A stretch of 64,000 bases of DNA from Roseiarcus sp963774195 (GCA_963774195.1 CAVZDY010000004.1:1240001-1304000); one strand, 5' to 3'; positions 45,026-55,303 are shown, counted from the first letter of the stretch. Notes: generated by a model not told the origin, from the sequence alone. A program made the numbers and translations.

Positions 45026-45940
45026 TCATTGCTGGAAGAGCGGCGCGCGCAAGAGCACACAGAGACCTACCAATAGGTAGAGAATCCGGTATTTGAGGCG
45101 ATATTTCTCAACGGAGTCCGGATCGATTTGTTTCCAGCAACATCCGATGGCCAGGGCGACGTTCATCAGGCACAGCAAAATCACCAGGGATCCGAAAAGA
45201 GAGGTCCGTCCGTTGCGGATCGCGATCCAAAGAGAGAGAAAGGCCGCCGCGAAGATAAGCTGAGAGATCAGGAAGGCGGCGGTAGGCCCGAGCACCGTGG
45301 CGTTAGTCCGGGTGCGACTCGCGAGATCTTCACGATGATCGGAGATCTCCTGATTCATATGGCCGGCGGCCATACTGAGTCCCAGGAAAATCGAGACGCC
45401 ATACCAACCCGTCGCGGAGCCGGAGGCGACCGTGAGGCCCATGACGAAGCACGACGCGCCGCAAATGAAACGCAGCAACGAAGACAAGACCATCACTTGC
45501 TTCCCATGCACTCGCCAGTGACACGAATACAGCGCGGAGCACAAAACGGTCACCGCGGCCGGAACCATTGCAGCCGGCCGCATGAACCAAAGCGACGAGA
45601 ACAGCAGCGCAGCCGAGGACGAAGCGACAATCAAAAGGCTGAGGCGTTCATTCCGCTCGAAATGGCTCAAAGGTTGGTTCGCTCGATGCGGCCGATCATC
45701 GAAGTAATCCGCCCAATCGTTCAGAGAGAATATGTGGACCATCATCAATAGGGAGAGGATCGTCAGCCAGATCGCGGCGAAGACGACATCTCCATTCAAC
45801 TCACGCACGCCATAGAGGAATCCAAAGAGCGGTATTGCGACTAAAACGGCAAAATCGCCAACGCGTTTGCTCCAGACGTACCGTTTGAGAGCACCGGGAA
45901 GGTGTTGCAGCAAGCTGGCCTCATACGTCGCGAGGCTCAT
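45026..45940 (-). CDS. UbiA-family prenyltransferase
   Basis: 304 residues, about eight or nine membrane helices. The first Asp-rich motif is N74-D75-W-A-D78-Y-F-D81-D82 (NDxxDxxxD) and the second is D201-H-R-E-D205 (DxxxD), both needed for Mg-diphosphate binding. UbiA enzymes transfer polyprenyl chains to aromatic or sugar acceptors; some members of the superfamily cyclise terpenes instead. Its ATG overlaps the stop codon of the upstream gene (ATGA), so the two are made together. No ubiquinone or haem gene is near, which argues for a specialised lipid role. Confidence 0.85.
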   Translation of the reverse strand: MSLATYEASLLQHLPGALKRYVWSKRVGDFAVLVAIPLFGFLYGVRELNGDVVFAAIWLTILSLLMMVHIFSLNDWADYFDDRPHRANQPLSHFERNERLSLLIVASSSAALLFSSLWFMRPAAMVPAAVTVLCSALYSCHWRVHGKQVMVLSSLLRFICGASCFVMGLTVASGSATGWYGVSIFLGLSMAAGHMNQEISDHREDLASRTRTNATVLGPTAAFLISQLIFAAAFLSLWIAIRNGRTSLFGSLVILLCLMNVALAIGCCWKQIDPDSVEKYRLKYRILYLLVGLCVLLRAPLFQQ

Positions 45941-46977
45941 AGACTGAGCCGAGCGAATAGTCTCAGCCAGAGGGCATAGCCTATGTCCTTGGACCAGTAG
46001 CTTCGTTTGCCGCGTGAGGTCAGATCGTTGTGGTATAGCAGAGGCGGCGCGGTCTCGACCGCCGCAAAGTCGTCCTTAGCCAAAGCGCCGAGAAGAGACA
46101 CGGCGCGGTCTCGGGCCACCGAGCCAGGCGTGAGCTCCGCCTCCATCAGGGAAAGGACATTGAGCCACCGCACCTGCGCCTGATCGACGGGTTTTACCAA
46201 GGCCGAGGGTGTTTCAATCGCGCATCCGGTCCGTCGAACCTCGCCAATGCGCAAAAGAGGCAAGAGCGGCGCTTGCCGATAGTAGACCCACAACGATGGG
46301 TCAGCCTCTCGTTTAATCAGAGCTTGGCAGAGGGAACGCGCCGCAACAGGGTCGTAGCGGAGCAAGAGAAGATAGACATGCAGATTGATGCCGATGTCGG
46401 GCGGGTTCGGATCGGAGCCGGGAGCCAGACATTTGAAATCTTTTTCGTCGGCAAGCCAGGTACGGAACAGGCCGTCTTCGGTCCGAAACGAACGCAGAAT
46501 GCGCAGGACGCCGGCCAGCCGATCGAGATTCGGCTCTCGCGCTAGGGTCCAAGCGAGCGCCGTGTCGTCTGCGTCCGGCGTGATCCGCGTGCAGGTTGGG
46601 GCGATTTTCAGAGTTGGATTGATGGCAGGATTGAATTGGACGAGGCCTCTGTCGTCGATCTGCGCCTCGGTGTAGGCGCGCGCCCGCTCCAGCGATTCGT
46701 TCAGATTCGCCTTCTCAGCGATGGGCTGAAGAAGATCGATCATGATGGGGTTGAGAAAGTTATCCAGTTCGATTTTGGCATTACTGAAGGACGGAAGCGG
46801 CGTGTAAGATGTAAACCAATACCCCTCAGAACCTTGGTCTCGCTCGATGGCGCCGACCGCAACGTCGCGAGACTCTTCGAGAGAGTTCTCAGCGGCTGCG
46901 CAAGAAGACACCGGGATGGGGGCTGCGAACAACATCGCGACCGCACATGCCAACGCCGCGCGCTTCCAATAAATCAT
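45937..46977 (-). CDS. Exported protein with class II terpene-cyclase-like signatures
   Basis: 346 residues from ATG at 46977 (GGGGG just upstream; a GTG at 46992 is the alternative). A signal peptide covers about 1-28. Numbered from 46977, Q48-G-S-E-G-Y-W54 matches the QW motif (Qx3GxW) and TPDADDTALAW carries DxDDTA at about 135-140, the catalytic motif of squalene-hopene cyclases and diterpene cyclases. SFRTEDGLFRTW (about 163-174) is a second, weaker QW-like repeat. The protein is one alpha-barrel long, half the size of squalene-hopene cyclase. Overlap with a UbiA gene suggests a joint isoprenoid pathway. Alternatively it is a glucoamylase-like alpha/alpha barrel. Confidence 0.5.
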   Translation of the reverse strand: MIYWKRAALACAVAMLFAAPIPVSSCAAAENSLEESRDVAVGAIERDQGSEGYWFTSYTPLPSFSNAKIELDNFLNPIMIDLLQPIAEKANLNESLERARAYTEAQIDDRGLVQFNPAINPTLKIAPTCTRITPDADDTALAWTLAREPNLDRLAGVLRILRSFRTEDGLFRTWLADEKDFKCLAPGSDPNPPDIGINLHVYLLLLRYDPVAARSLCQALIKREADPSLWVYYRQAPLLPLLRIGEVRRTGCAIETPSALVKPVDQAQVRWLNVLSLMEAELTPGSVARDRAVSLLGALAKDDFAAVETAPPLLYHNDLTSRGKRSYWSKDIGYALWLRLFARLSL

Positions 46978-47169
46978 CGAGCCCCCGTGCACTTACACAT
47001 GTCCTACTGTCCGGCACGGTTCGATAGCAAGCCCGACATGCCACGGCGTTGACTTCAGCGAGGCCGGCTTGTATCGGGCGCCAGCTTTCCTAAGGGGCAG
47101 GCCCTATGCCAATCGAGTGTCGCCGGGCGCGAGCGCGCAGAACGTCGAACGGCACGGAGCGGCGCCGTC

Positions 47170-48861
47170 ATGATCAAGCATCCGAGCTTTGCCTTTGGGC
47201 GGGTTTGGTATTTTTTTGCGGTTTGCCGCGAGCGCAACCGGGACGCTCTGATGAGACCCTATGACGTCCTGTGGTCGAACCGTTCCCTTGCCGTCGTCCT
47301 TGTCTTGGTTGGTCTCGCGATCGGCTCCGGCCTGTATAGCGTATACCTGGGCTCGGACATAAATTGGGACCTTCTCAACTATCACATCTACAATCCATTC
47401 GCATCACTTAACAATAGATACCTTTACGATATTGAACCCGCGCAGGGGCAAACCTACCTCAACCCAGCTCTTGATATTCCTTTCTACATCCTCGTCCGCT
47501 ATTTTAATGATTTCCCCCGGCTGATCGGGTTCGTTCAGGGCGCCATCAACGGAGTCAATCTTCTCTGCGCGGCTCTAATAGCTTGGCGATTGCTCGGCCA
47601 AGTGACCGGCGGAGCCGCATGGCTGCGTTGGGCGCTGAGCGCTACCGCTGTCGTCATCGGCGGAACGGGCGCAGACTCGAGTGCCTTGATCGGCACCACC
47701 ACGGGCGACATCCAGGTCACAGCCTTTGTGCTGTGCGGGGTCGTGTTCGCCGCCCGGTCGATCGACAAGACAATCGCCGGCGCGGGAACCCTAGTAGGAA
47801 ACGTGGCCATCTCCGGACTATTCGCTGGGCTCGCCTTCGGGCTCAAGCCGACGACAGGTCCGTTCGGCCTGGGGCTCGTCGTTGCGCTTGCTGCGTTGGG
47901 ACGGCCTTGCCGGATCAAGGCAGTCGCGCTGTTTGTACTTGCCAGCCTGTTCGGGGGCCTGATTGCCGGCGGATATCACGCCGTATCGATGTACGAACTA
48001 TTTTCAAATCCGGTCTTTCCGGCTTTCAATAATGTTTTCCACTCTCCTTATTTTGGGTCGGCTAACATCCTCGGCGTTATCAAACGCGGTTCGATGCTTG
48101 ACGTCTTGTCATTTCCGTTCCAGTCGATCTGGCAGCTGGCTGTGCCGAACCAAGGATACCTTTTTCGAGATATTCGCCCGGCGATCGCGATTTTACTCGG
48201 AGTTTTGATTCTCGGGTCCTGGGTAAGGGCGAGGGCGACCGGAAAAGCCGAACGCGCGCCGGACCGAGCTGTCGTCGCGCTTGCCATATTTGTTATCGTC
48301 AGTTTTTATACATCGCTCGCAATGTTCAATAACTACCGTTATCTGGGTCCGATTGAATACGTTTCGGGCGTCGTGATCGTAGCGGCCCTGGGCCATTTGT
48401 TCGCGAGGAAAGTCTGGATCGCGGCGGCGCTGGCCGTCACCGCCGCGTGCCTCGCGACGACAGTTCCGCTCGGGCTCCCGCATTCTCCGTGGGCGAGCCA
48501 GTACATATCGGTGAGCGGCCCGGATCTCGAGGCGGACACCCTCGTCGCCGTTGCGTTCCGGAAAGAGCCGGCCGGTTACCTGGCGCCGTTCTTCAATCCT
48601 GGCGTCCGATGGGTGCGACTTCGAAGCAACCTCTATCCCGCCGACTCGAACAATCTGCTTACCGAGACAGCGAAGCGTTTGGTCGCGACCCATGAAGGAC
48701 CTATGATGTCCCTCGAACTGCCGAACTCGACGACGGCGGACAGCGATTCGATATTGAGGGAGCTTAATGTCGAAAGGACGGGGGCGCCGTGCCTGCACGT
48801 CGTCTCGAACCTGTCCGCCGACGCCTATCTCCTGTGCCCGATCCGGAACAGACGCGATTGA
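47170..48861 (+). CDS. GT-C-like multi-membrane glycosyltransferase candidate
   Basis: Up to 563 residues; MRPYDVLW at 47251 is an alternative start that would drop 27 residues. About ten to twelve hydrophobic helices cover residues 40-440, followed by a soluble domain of about 110 residues. The first loop contains GSDINWDLLNYHIYNPFASL, an Asp-rich periplasmic loop like those of GT-C enzymes that use polyprenyl-phosphate sugars. No close family was recognised. It is divergent from the cyclase-like gene, 190 bases apart. A lipid-linked sugar transferase working with the UbiA/cyclase pair is a plausible inference. Confidence 0.55.
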   Translation: MIKHPSFAFGRVWYFFAVCRERNRDALMRPYDVLWSNRSLAVVLVLVGLAIGSGLYSVYLGSDINWDLLNYHIYNPFASLNNRYLYDIEPAQGQTYLNPALDIPFYILVRYFNDFPRLIGFVQGAINGVNLLCAALIAWRLLGQVTGGAAWLRWALSATAVVIGGTGADSSALIGTTTGDIQVTAFVLCGVVFAARSIDKTIAGAGTLVGNVAISGLFAGLAFGLKPTTGPFGLGLVVALAALGRPCRIKAVALFVLASLFGGLIAGGYHAVSMYELFSNPVFPAFNNVFHSPYFGSANILGVIKRGSMLDVLSFPFQSIWQLAVPNQGYLFRDIRPAIAILLGVLILGSWVRARATGKAERAPDRAVVALAIFVIVSFYTSLAMFNNYRYLGPIEYVSGVVIVAALGHLFARKVWIAAALAVTAACLATTVPLGLPHSPWASQYISVSGPDLEADTLVAVAFRKEPAGYLAPFFNPGVRWVRLRSNLYPADSNNLLTETAKRLVATHEGPMMSLELPNSTTADSDSILRELNVERTGAPCLHVVSNLSADAYLLCPIRNRRD

Positions 48862-48959
48862 CCAGCGCCGCGGGGCGTGGGGGGCCACAGACGTTGCGAT
48901 CCGAGCTCCTCAACCCTTCCACTGTGAATCGGCATAGGGTCCGAGCGCCGGGAGGCGCG

Positions 48960-50891
48960 CTAAGCGTCTGACGGAATTGGGTTGAGTGGCGTCAACATGT
49001 GGCGCCGCTTCACATACATGACGAGTTCGACCTGGCTGCAATTCGCTCCAAGGTCCTCCACGGGTCGAGACATGCGTCGACCTTCGAGATGACCGTGAAG
49101 ACGGTAGTGGACCAGCGGATTCAGGCCTGAATCACGCACGTCGGGATTAGCCTCGAGGTAGTAGGAGGTGCTGAACTCGGGTCCGGGATCGCGGCCTTCG
49201 CGAAACCCAATTGTCAAATAGTGAAGAAGGGGATTGACGCCTTCGCTTCGCACATCCGGGTAACGCTCCAGATACCATCGGGTATCGAATATTTCATTCG
49301 GTCGAAACCCGCGGCAAAAGCCTTCCTCCAGATAGTGCATCGCCGCGGCGAGATCCCGCTCGACCGCATTCGGTGGAGGAGGCGAAGCCGCGAGATATGA
49401 GGCTCGGTAAGACTTGGCGTCAAAGATACCGCTTTTGAGAAGTTGCGCGGCCTGCCGCCGACGCCGTCGAGCGTGCTTCAACCTCAGCCACGCCGCCATG
49501 CCTTTGGGCGGCTGCAGCGCTTTTTTCGCAGCGAGCTCAGCATGGACATCAACGAACTCCGCACGCAGCGTCTGGTGCTCGCTAACGAGGTTCCCGCTGT
49601 CCTGCGACGCCCTCTCCGCTCTGGCCGCCTTTTCGCCGGCGCTCGCGAGCGCCTCGTCGAGACACCGAGTCAGCGCGTCTTTCTCTCGCCCCGCGTCCTC
49701 GAGGGAAAGTGCCAGCGCCCCCTTAACGCGCTCAGCCTCGTCCAGGACGAGAACAAGCGCCTCTTTGTCGCAGACTGCCTCGTCGAGGGAACGCGCCATT
49801 GCGTCTTTGTCCTGCACCGTCTGGTCGAGAACACGCGCTATCGCCTCTTTGTCACGCATTGCCTCTTCGAGACGCTGCGCCAACGCATCCCTCTCGAATT
49901 GCGCCTCGGCTCGGGCTTTCTCCAGTTCTTCCATCGTAAGCGCGCGTTCGTTGAGCGTAGCGGCGGTTTGGGCCAACAGATTCTGCTCGCGAACCCTCAG
50001 GTCGTCCCGCTCCGCACTTGCGGTGCGCTCGAGGCCGCGAGCGTTTTCTAAATCGCGCTCGTAATCGATCAGCACTCGGCCGAACAACTTGGCGGCCTGG
50101 TCGAACTTCGCTCGCAACTCGTCGAGTGTCGTTAGCGCGGAATTCGAAGAAGGATGAACCGCCAACTCCAACAGTGCGTCATAGGCGAGGAGGCACCATT
50201 CGTGGATCTCTGGGAGCCTCTCCAGTTCAGCGCGAGGGGTGCCGTGATGGATGAGATCCTTCGTCAGGAATTCGTCGATATCGCGACTCGCCAGGTCGGA
50301 CAGCCGGGGCCACGCTATGTTCAAGTCGACGGCGATTTGGTCACAGCCGGTCCGCCAATCCGACAAGAAGCGTTCCAGCGCGAAAATCGTGCGCGTCGTC
50401 GTTCGCGTTTCCGCCTCTGCCTCGAGAACATGTCGCAGCCATATCGCCATTCCAAGGGCGGTCGGAAACCCGTTGCGGCGCTTCAGCGACTGCGCAACAT
50501 CCCATGGGGAGCGAATCGGCATGGCGACGCGCGCTTCGGCGCCGATCTCACCGAGGACTTCGAACCAAAAAGGGGCAAGCCGGCAGACGCGAGGGTCTTT
50601 GAAAACGACGAATGCCTGATCCTGGAATTCGTCATGAAAGAGTCGCCGGGCGCGTTCTCGAAAACCAGCCGCCACGGGGGAGTGACGCCAATGGGGATTG
50701 AAAGCGCGCCAGTCAGCCCAATTCGAGCCTGCCGAGGCGAGAAGCTCGTCGTCAAATTGGGCGATTTTGGAGGACTCGTAAAATCCTCTCGCGTTCTCGG
50801 GTAGGGGCCCCATCAGACTCTTGGGAGCGCCGCAGCCCAGCCGCGCGAACGTGCCAGCCACTGCGCTCGTCCCACTCCGATGCATTCCCAA
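48960..50891 (-). CDS. Sulfotransferase-coiled-coil-YPDV-repeat protein (N-terminus probably frameshifted)
   Basis: 643 residues from TTG at 50891. GMHRSGTSAVAG at the very start is the PAPS-binding P-loop of sulfotransferases and VFKDPRVCRLAPFW follows near residue 95. Residues ~270-450 are a long coiled coil of DKEA(I/L)A-type heptads. The last ~150 residues hold three YPDV-type repeats (FDTRWYLERYPDVRSEGVNP, then YYLEANPDVRDSGLNP). In the frame one base off, PEVILVLG precedes the P-loop, as in normal family members, so a single extra A near 50887 probably broke the N-terminus. It likely modifies surface glycans. Confidence 0.7.
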   Translation of the reverse strand: MGMHRSGTSAVAGTFARLGCGAPKSLMGPLPENARGFYESSKIAQFDDELLASAGSNWADWRAFNPHWRHSPVAAGFRERARRLFHDEFQDQAFVVFKDPRVCRLAPFWFEVLGEIGAEARVAMPIRSPWDVAQSLKRRNGFPTALGMAIWLRHVLEAEAETRTTTRTIFALERFLSDWRTGCDQIAVDLNIAWPRLSDLASRDIDEFLTKDLIHHGTPRAELERLPEIHEWCLLAYDALLELAVHPSSNSALTTLDELRAKFDQAAKLFGRVLIDYERDLENARGLERTASAERDDLRVREQNLLAQTAATLNERALTMEELEKARAEAQFERDALAQRLEEAMRDKEAIARVLDQTVQDKDAMARSLDEAVCDKEALVLVLDEAERVKGALALSLEDAGREKDALTRCLDEALASAGEKAARAERASQDSGNLVSEHQTLRAEFVDVHAELAAKKALQPPKGMAAWLRLKHARRRRRQAAQLLKSGIFDAKSYRASYLAASPPPPNAVERDLAAAMHYLEEGFCRGFRPNEIFDTRWYLERYPDVRSEGVNPLLHYLTIGFREGRDPGPEFSTSYYLEANPDVRDSGLNPLVHYRLHGHLEGRRMSRPVEDLGANCSQVELVMYVKRRHMLTPLNPIPSDA

Positions 50892-50917
50892 GGACTAATA
50901 TCACTTCAGGCAAGTGT

Positions 50918-50923
50918 ATTATA
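50918..50923 (-). promoter_or_regulatory. -10 box for the sulfotransferase gene
   Basis: TATAAT on the minus strand lies about 27 bases upstream of the TTG start. No good -35 box was found, so this is one element of a putative promoter. Confidence 0.4.
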
Positions 50924-51140
50924 TCCCATAATGAAAGCGGCCGCCCACCCCGAAGGAACTGAAACCATAACGCAAATCCGAATGGACTGGAAGTTGACGC
51001 CGGACCCGCAGGCGCTCTTATCCAGAGGATGCGCTGCACCAACCGTGAACGGTCGGAGGATTTGCCTCTGCGCGCCCGAGAGCGCTACGGCGAGGTCTTT
51101 TGTTCAGCGAGAAGATTGCGCTGTCGTGGCAAGGTAATAT

Positions 51141-51850
51141 TTAAGTCAATGGGGATCGCTTTTTCTTGGCGGCGGCGGACTGATCAGCTGACCGTCGCCG
51201 TCCCTCCAGGTGCCGATTGGCGCCGAAGCAGATCGGGTCGGGAGCGAAACTCCTCCTTGGCCGTCTTGCCCCCTCCCTGGGCATGGCGACGGTAGCCTGC
51301 CGCTGATCCTTTTCGAAGGCGACTTCACGCTGTCCTATCGAGCGGAGCATCCAACCGGCGTGGTCTTGGCCGACGCGGAGACGGACGGTCGCCTGGCTGA
51401 CCTGGTCGACGAAAATACCGATCCTCTGCTGTTGACCGATGATCGTCCCGACGAGCGTCAGCTGGAGCTGCTCGGGCTCCGCCGGTTTGGGCGGCGGGGT
51501 CAGGGCCACGCGACCGGCGGAGCGACGATCACAGGGGGTGGCGGTCGACGCGACGCTGAGAATAAGGGTCGCTCGCGCGTCGCGGAAAGCGAGCTCAGCG
51601 GGATCGGCCCCGGCGGGCCGACCATCACCTCCTCGCCGGCCGCGCTTCTCGCCGCAGGAATGGGTTTAAGGTCAGAGCTTGGCGCAGCAGCAGAGGGTTC
51701 GATCGCGCCTTTGCCGGCAGGCGGTTGGGCGTCAGGCGCCGAATTCTGTGCATAAGCGGGGAGCGCGGTCGCGATAAGCACTTCGGAAATTAGCGAGGCT
51801 CGGACCAAATTGTTTCTCGTTCGCCCATAAAGGTTCCGTAACGCCCCCAT
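51141..51850 (-). pseudogene. T2SS GspC/GspN-like protein, frameshifted
   Basis: The N-terminal frame (51850-51500) has a signal/anchor LISEVLIATALPAYAQ and ends with RPLFSASRRPPPPVIVAPPVA. The C-terminal frame (51509-51141) continues LTPPPKPAEPEQLQLTLVGT and IGIFVDQVSQATVRLRVGQDHAGWMLRSI. Together they look like the HR (homology) domain of type II secretion GspC proteins with its RPLF start. The break is one base in GTCGCGTGGCCC near 51505. No other T2SS gene is in the window. Confidence 0.6.
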
Positions 51851-52059
51851 CCAAAACTCCAGATCTCAGTCAGATGTTACGGCTCGCGCTTGCTAGGAAT
51901 GACGCCGCGTCGCACCATACCGTCACTATTCTCTGCACTCGAACTCTGCGTACGCAGATTCGTACTCCTGACTAGCATTATCGGCATCGACTTGGAAAAA
52001 GGATGTTGCTAAAGGCGTCATCCTGAGCGCTGGGCTCATTCCAGGGGTAGGGGGGCAGA

Positions 52060-52865
52060 ATGTCACTCAAGAGTTCATTCCTGCTAGCTGTTCTCTGCGC
52101 GATGTGTCTGGCGCTGTTTGCGGCGCCGGCCAACGCGCAGGCGACGCGGACGTGGGTGTCCGGCGTCGGCGATGACGCCAATCCGTGCAGCCGCACCGCG
52201 CCGTGCAAAACTTTCGCCGGCGCGATTGCGAAGACAGCTGCAAGCGGGGAGATTGACTGCCTCGATCCGGGCGGGCTTCGGCGCGGTCACGATCACGAAG
52301 GCGATCACCATCCATGTGCCGCGCCGTCAGCAACGGCGGCGTTGCTGGTGTCGGGAACGAACGGCATCGTCGTCGCGGCGGGGCCGACCGACAAAGTCGT
52401 GCTTGACAGCCTCGATCTTGAAGGGCTTGCCCCGCAGGCTGGCCCCGGCCTCAACGGGGTGCAGATCATTGTCCGGGGCGGCTGTCTATATCCTTCACTG
52501 CACAATCCGAGACTTCTCCCAGAATGGCGTCAACGTGGTCGAGCAGCACTTTGGACACGCGCGTCTTCATCAAAGACTCGTTCATTGAGAACAATGGATC
52601 GGGCACGACTTATGGCGGCGTCAATGTGCAGGGCAATGGCGTGGCCAATTCGGTCGCCATTGCGGACACCCTCATCGACGGCAGCGGAGGCTTTGCGGTG
52701 CAGGTCGGCACGGCGGGGAACACGATCGCGCTCGTGCGTACGATTCTCAGCGGCAGCGCAACAACGTGGCGATCAGCAATCTCGGCGGGCGGCGTGAATT
52801 CGTTCGGGCCAAGCAACGTTATCGCCGGCACTGGCTCGCCGACTGCGTCGCCGACCTACAAATAG
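52060..52865 (+). pseudogene. Right-handed beta-helix exoprotein, copy 1 (several frameshifts)
   Basis: Signal peptide MSLKSSFLLAVLCAMCLALFAAPANAQ is followed by TRTWVSGVGDDANPCSRTAPCKTFAGAI. The frame breaks near 52265 (extra C in GGGCTTCGG compared with copy 2), returns near 52310, and breaks again near 52480 and 52530. The end (NNGSGTTYGGVNVQGNGVAN then GVNSFGPSNVIAGTGSP) is in a third frame. The fold is inferred from G/N/V-rich beta-helix turns. An intact form would be about 268 residues. Confidence 0.7.
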
Positions 52866-53002
52866 TCATAAGCGCAGGAGGCGCTCAAGAAGCAGGACGG
52901 AGACAGCGCGCGGTGCTGTCCCGTTTATCATCCTAATGGAGCATTTTGAGACGTACGTCAGCGCCGTGATAGGCGTTGGCCTACGTTCAGCGATAGGGGC
53001 AA

Positions 53003-53795
53003 ATGTCAATGAAGAACTCATTGCTGTTAGCTATGTTTTGCGCGATGTGCCTTGCGTTGTTTTCGGCGTCGGCGAGTGCGCAGGCGACGCGGACGTGGGT
53101 GTCTGGCGTCGGCGACGACGCCAATCCGTGCAGCCGCACCGCGCCGTGCCAGACTTTCGCCGGTGCAATTTCGAAGACGGCGGCGAGCGGGGAGATCAAT
53201 TGTCTCGATCCAGGCGGGTTCGGCGCAGTCACGATCACGAAAGCGATTACCATCCTGTGCCGGACCGTCAGCAATGGCGGTGTGACAGCGTCAGCAACGG
53301 ACGCAATCGTGGTCAACGCCGGGCCGACTGACAAGGTCGTGCTTGACAGCCTCGATATCGAAGGGAACGAAGTCCGGGCTCAACGGCGTGCATGTCCTCC
53401 ACGCAGGGGTTGTCTACATAAACAACTGCGCGATCCGAGACTTCACCGTGAATGGGGTCAACGTCGCGAGCAGCGCGGCGGACACGCGTGTCTTCATCAC
53501 GGCCTCGTTCATTGAAAACAATGGCGCTTCCGGTCCGACTGGCGGCGGCGTCAGTGTGCAGGGCAATGGCGCGAGCAATTCGGCGGCCATTGCGAACACG
53601 CTCGTCGACGGCAACGCGGCCTATGCGATACAGGTTGGCACAGCGGGGAATACGATCGCGATCGCGAATACGATTCTCGGCGGCAGCAGTAACAACGTCG
53701 CGATCAGCAACTTGGGCGGCGGTGTGAATTCGTTCGGGCCAAGCAATGTCATCGCCGGCACTGGGTCGCCGACTGTGTCGCCGACCTACAAATAG
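53003..53795 (+). pseudogene. Right-handed beta-helix exoprotein, copy 2 (one frameshift)
   Basis: It starts MSMKNSLLLAMFCAMCLALFSASASAQ, then TRTWVSGVGDDANPCSRTAPCQTFAGAISK and LDPGGFGAVTITKAITILC. One frameshift near 53367 moves the rest to the frame with SGLNGVHVLHAGVVYINNCAIRDF through GVNSFGPSNVIAGTGSP. It is a tandem duplicate of the gene just upstream. The protein probably sits outside the cell and binds or cleaves polysaccharide, but no catalytic residues can be named. Confidence 0.7.
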
Positions 53796-53884
53796 CCCGC
53801 AAAGCGCAGGACGCGCTGATTGATGGCAGCAAAAGTGATGGGGCAGTGCGCAAAGGCTGCTGTCCCGTTCCGTTCAAAGAGCCG

Positions 53885-55033
53885 ATGGGATCGAATAAAG
53901 CTTACATGATCGAGGACGTGCCGGAATCCTATCGATATCGCTTAGTGGCACCCGATCTGCCGTCGCCGGCTGAATATTTGCCATTGCTCGAGGAATGCCA
54001 CAAGAACGGCGTGTATTCCAACTTCGGTCCGCTCGCCCGCCGGCTGGAGGCGGGGCTGTTGGCGGCGTTCGGCTCGCCCGAGCAAAGCTGCGTGACATGC
54101 TCCAATGCGACCGCCGGACTGTCGGCAGCCCTCTTGGCGACGGGTCGAACGGGTCAAGTGCTGCTCCCGGCCTTTACCTTCCCGGCGTCGCTGGGGGCGG
54201 TCCGCGCGGCAGGGCATGAGCCCTATCGTCGCGGATGTTGACGCGAACAGTTGGACCTTGAGCGGCGATCGTCTGGACCGAGCGCTCGCAAAGACCGGCG
54301 CCGCCGTCGTGATGTTGCTGGCGCCTTTCGGCATCGCGCGCGATTGGGACGCCGACCTCGCGATCTGTCGCAAGCGAGGCGTGGCCGTGGTCATCGACAA
54401 TGCGGCCGGTCTCGGCGGTCCGCGCCCATCAGAGAGGTTTGGCGAGGATGTCTTCGAGGTTTTCTCGATGCACGCGACCAAGCCGTTCGCGGTCGGCGAA
54501 GGCGGCGCAATCTTTGCGCATCGCGATCACGACTTCTGCCCTCCGATCCGCGCTCAATTTTGCTCAGAACTCTCATGCGAAGCCCGGAGGTCCTGTCTGG
54601 GGATTCAATGGCAAGATGTCGGAGTTCCACGCGGCGGTTGGCGTCGCGCAGATGGATCGCATCCGCGATCTCGTTCATCGCAGGCGAGTTTTCGCGGCCA
54701 TCTATCGGGATCGTCTGGCGCAATACCCTGAGATCGCATGCCCCCGGGACTTGAATTGCGCGCCGTGGCAGTTCTTCCCGGTCTTGCTTCCGAGCGCTGC
54801 GACCGCGGAACGCTTCATCGAGGCAGCGGCATTGGCGGGCGTCGAAATCCGCCGCTATTATCGCCCTAGCCTTTCGCAATGGCCGGAAGCCCAACCCATT
54901 GCAGCCGTGCCCGGTCGCCGAGGACCTCGCCGAACGCATGTGCGTTCTGCCGGTCCGTGCGGCGTCCGCCGAGAGCGAGCCGATCGCTCATCTGGTGCTC
55001 GAAGCGCTTGATCGGACTTTAGCCCGGCGTTGA
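53885..55033 (+). pseudogene. DegT/DnrJ/EryC1 aminotransferase (at least three frameshifts)
   Basis: Reassembled across frames, the protein reads YSNFGPLARRLEAGLLAAFG, SNATAGLSAALLATG, LLPAFTFPASLGAVRAAG, then VVIDNAAGLGGPRP, FSMHATKPFAVGEGGAIFAH with the PLP-binding Lys in HATK, and FNGKMSEFHAAVGVAQMD. This is a sugar aminotransferase that makes 3- or 4-amino-deoxysugars for surface glycans. Frameshifts are near 54232, 54560 and 54900. An intact form would have about 380 residues, the family size. Confidence 0.8.
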
Positions 55034-55138
55034 GGGCAAGCCGGCGCAGCAACGTCGCCATTCTTCACCTTCGGCCGCAAGGAGTGGAAACCGGCCTGAA
55101 TGCGCGGAGGACCGCGCGGGAGCGCTGTTCATCGACTT

Positions 55139-55303
55139 CTAATTTGCAGAGTGGTAGACGACGTGTGGAGGGGCCTTTGGTAAGTTTGCGCGCGGTATTT
55201 CACCCACGGGCAGCCAGTCGTCTACGCTCGGCGACAGTGTGGGATCGAACATGCCGTGAAAAATCGCGACGCGGCCGTCCGCAAAGCCCGTCCGGATGTT
55301 TCC
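55139..55303 (-). pseudogene. Short protein-like fragment
   Basis: A 54-codon frame without a good start encodes ADGRVAIFHGMFDPTLSPSV followed by DDWLPVGEIPRAN. The composition is protein-like, and FHG next to a D-P resembles stretches of some sugar-transfer proteins, but no family can be named. The rest of 55034-55483 holds no gene. Confidence 0.25.
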
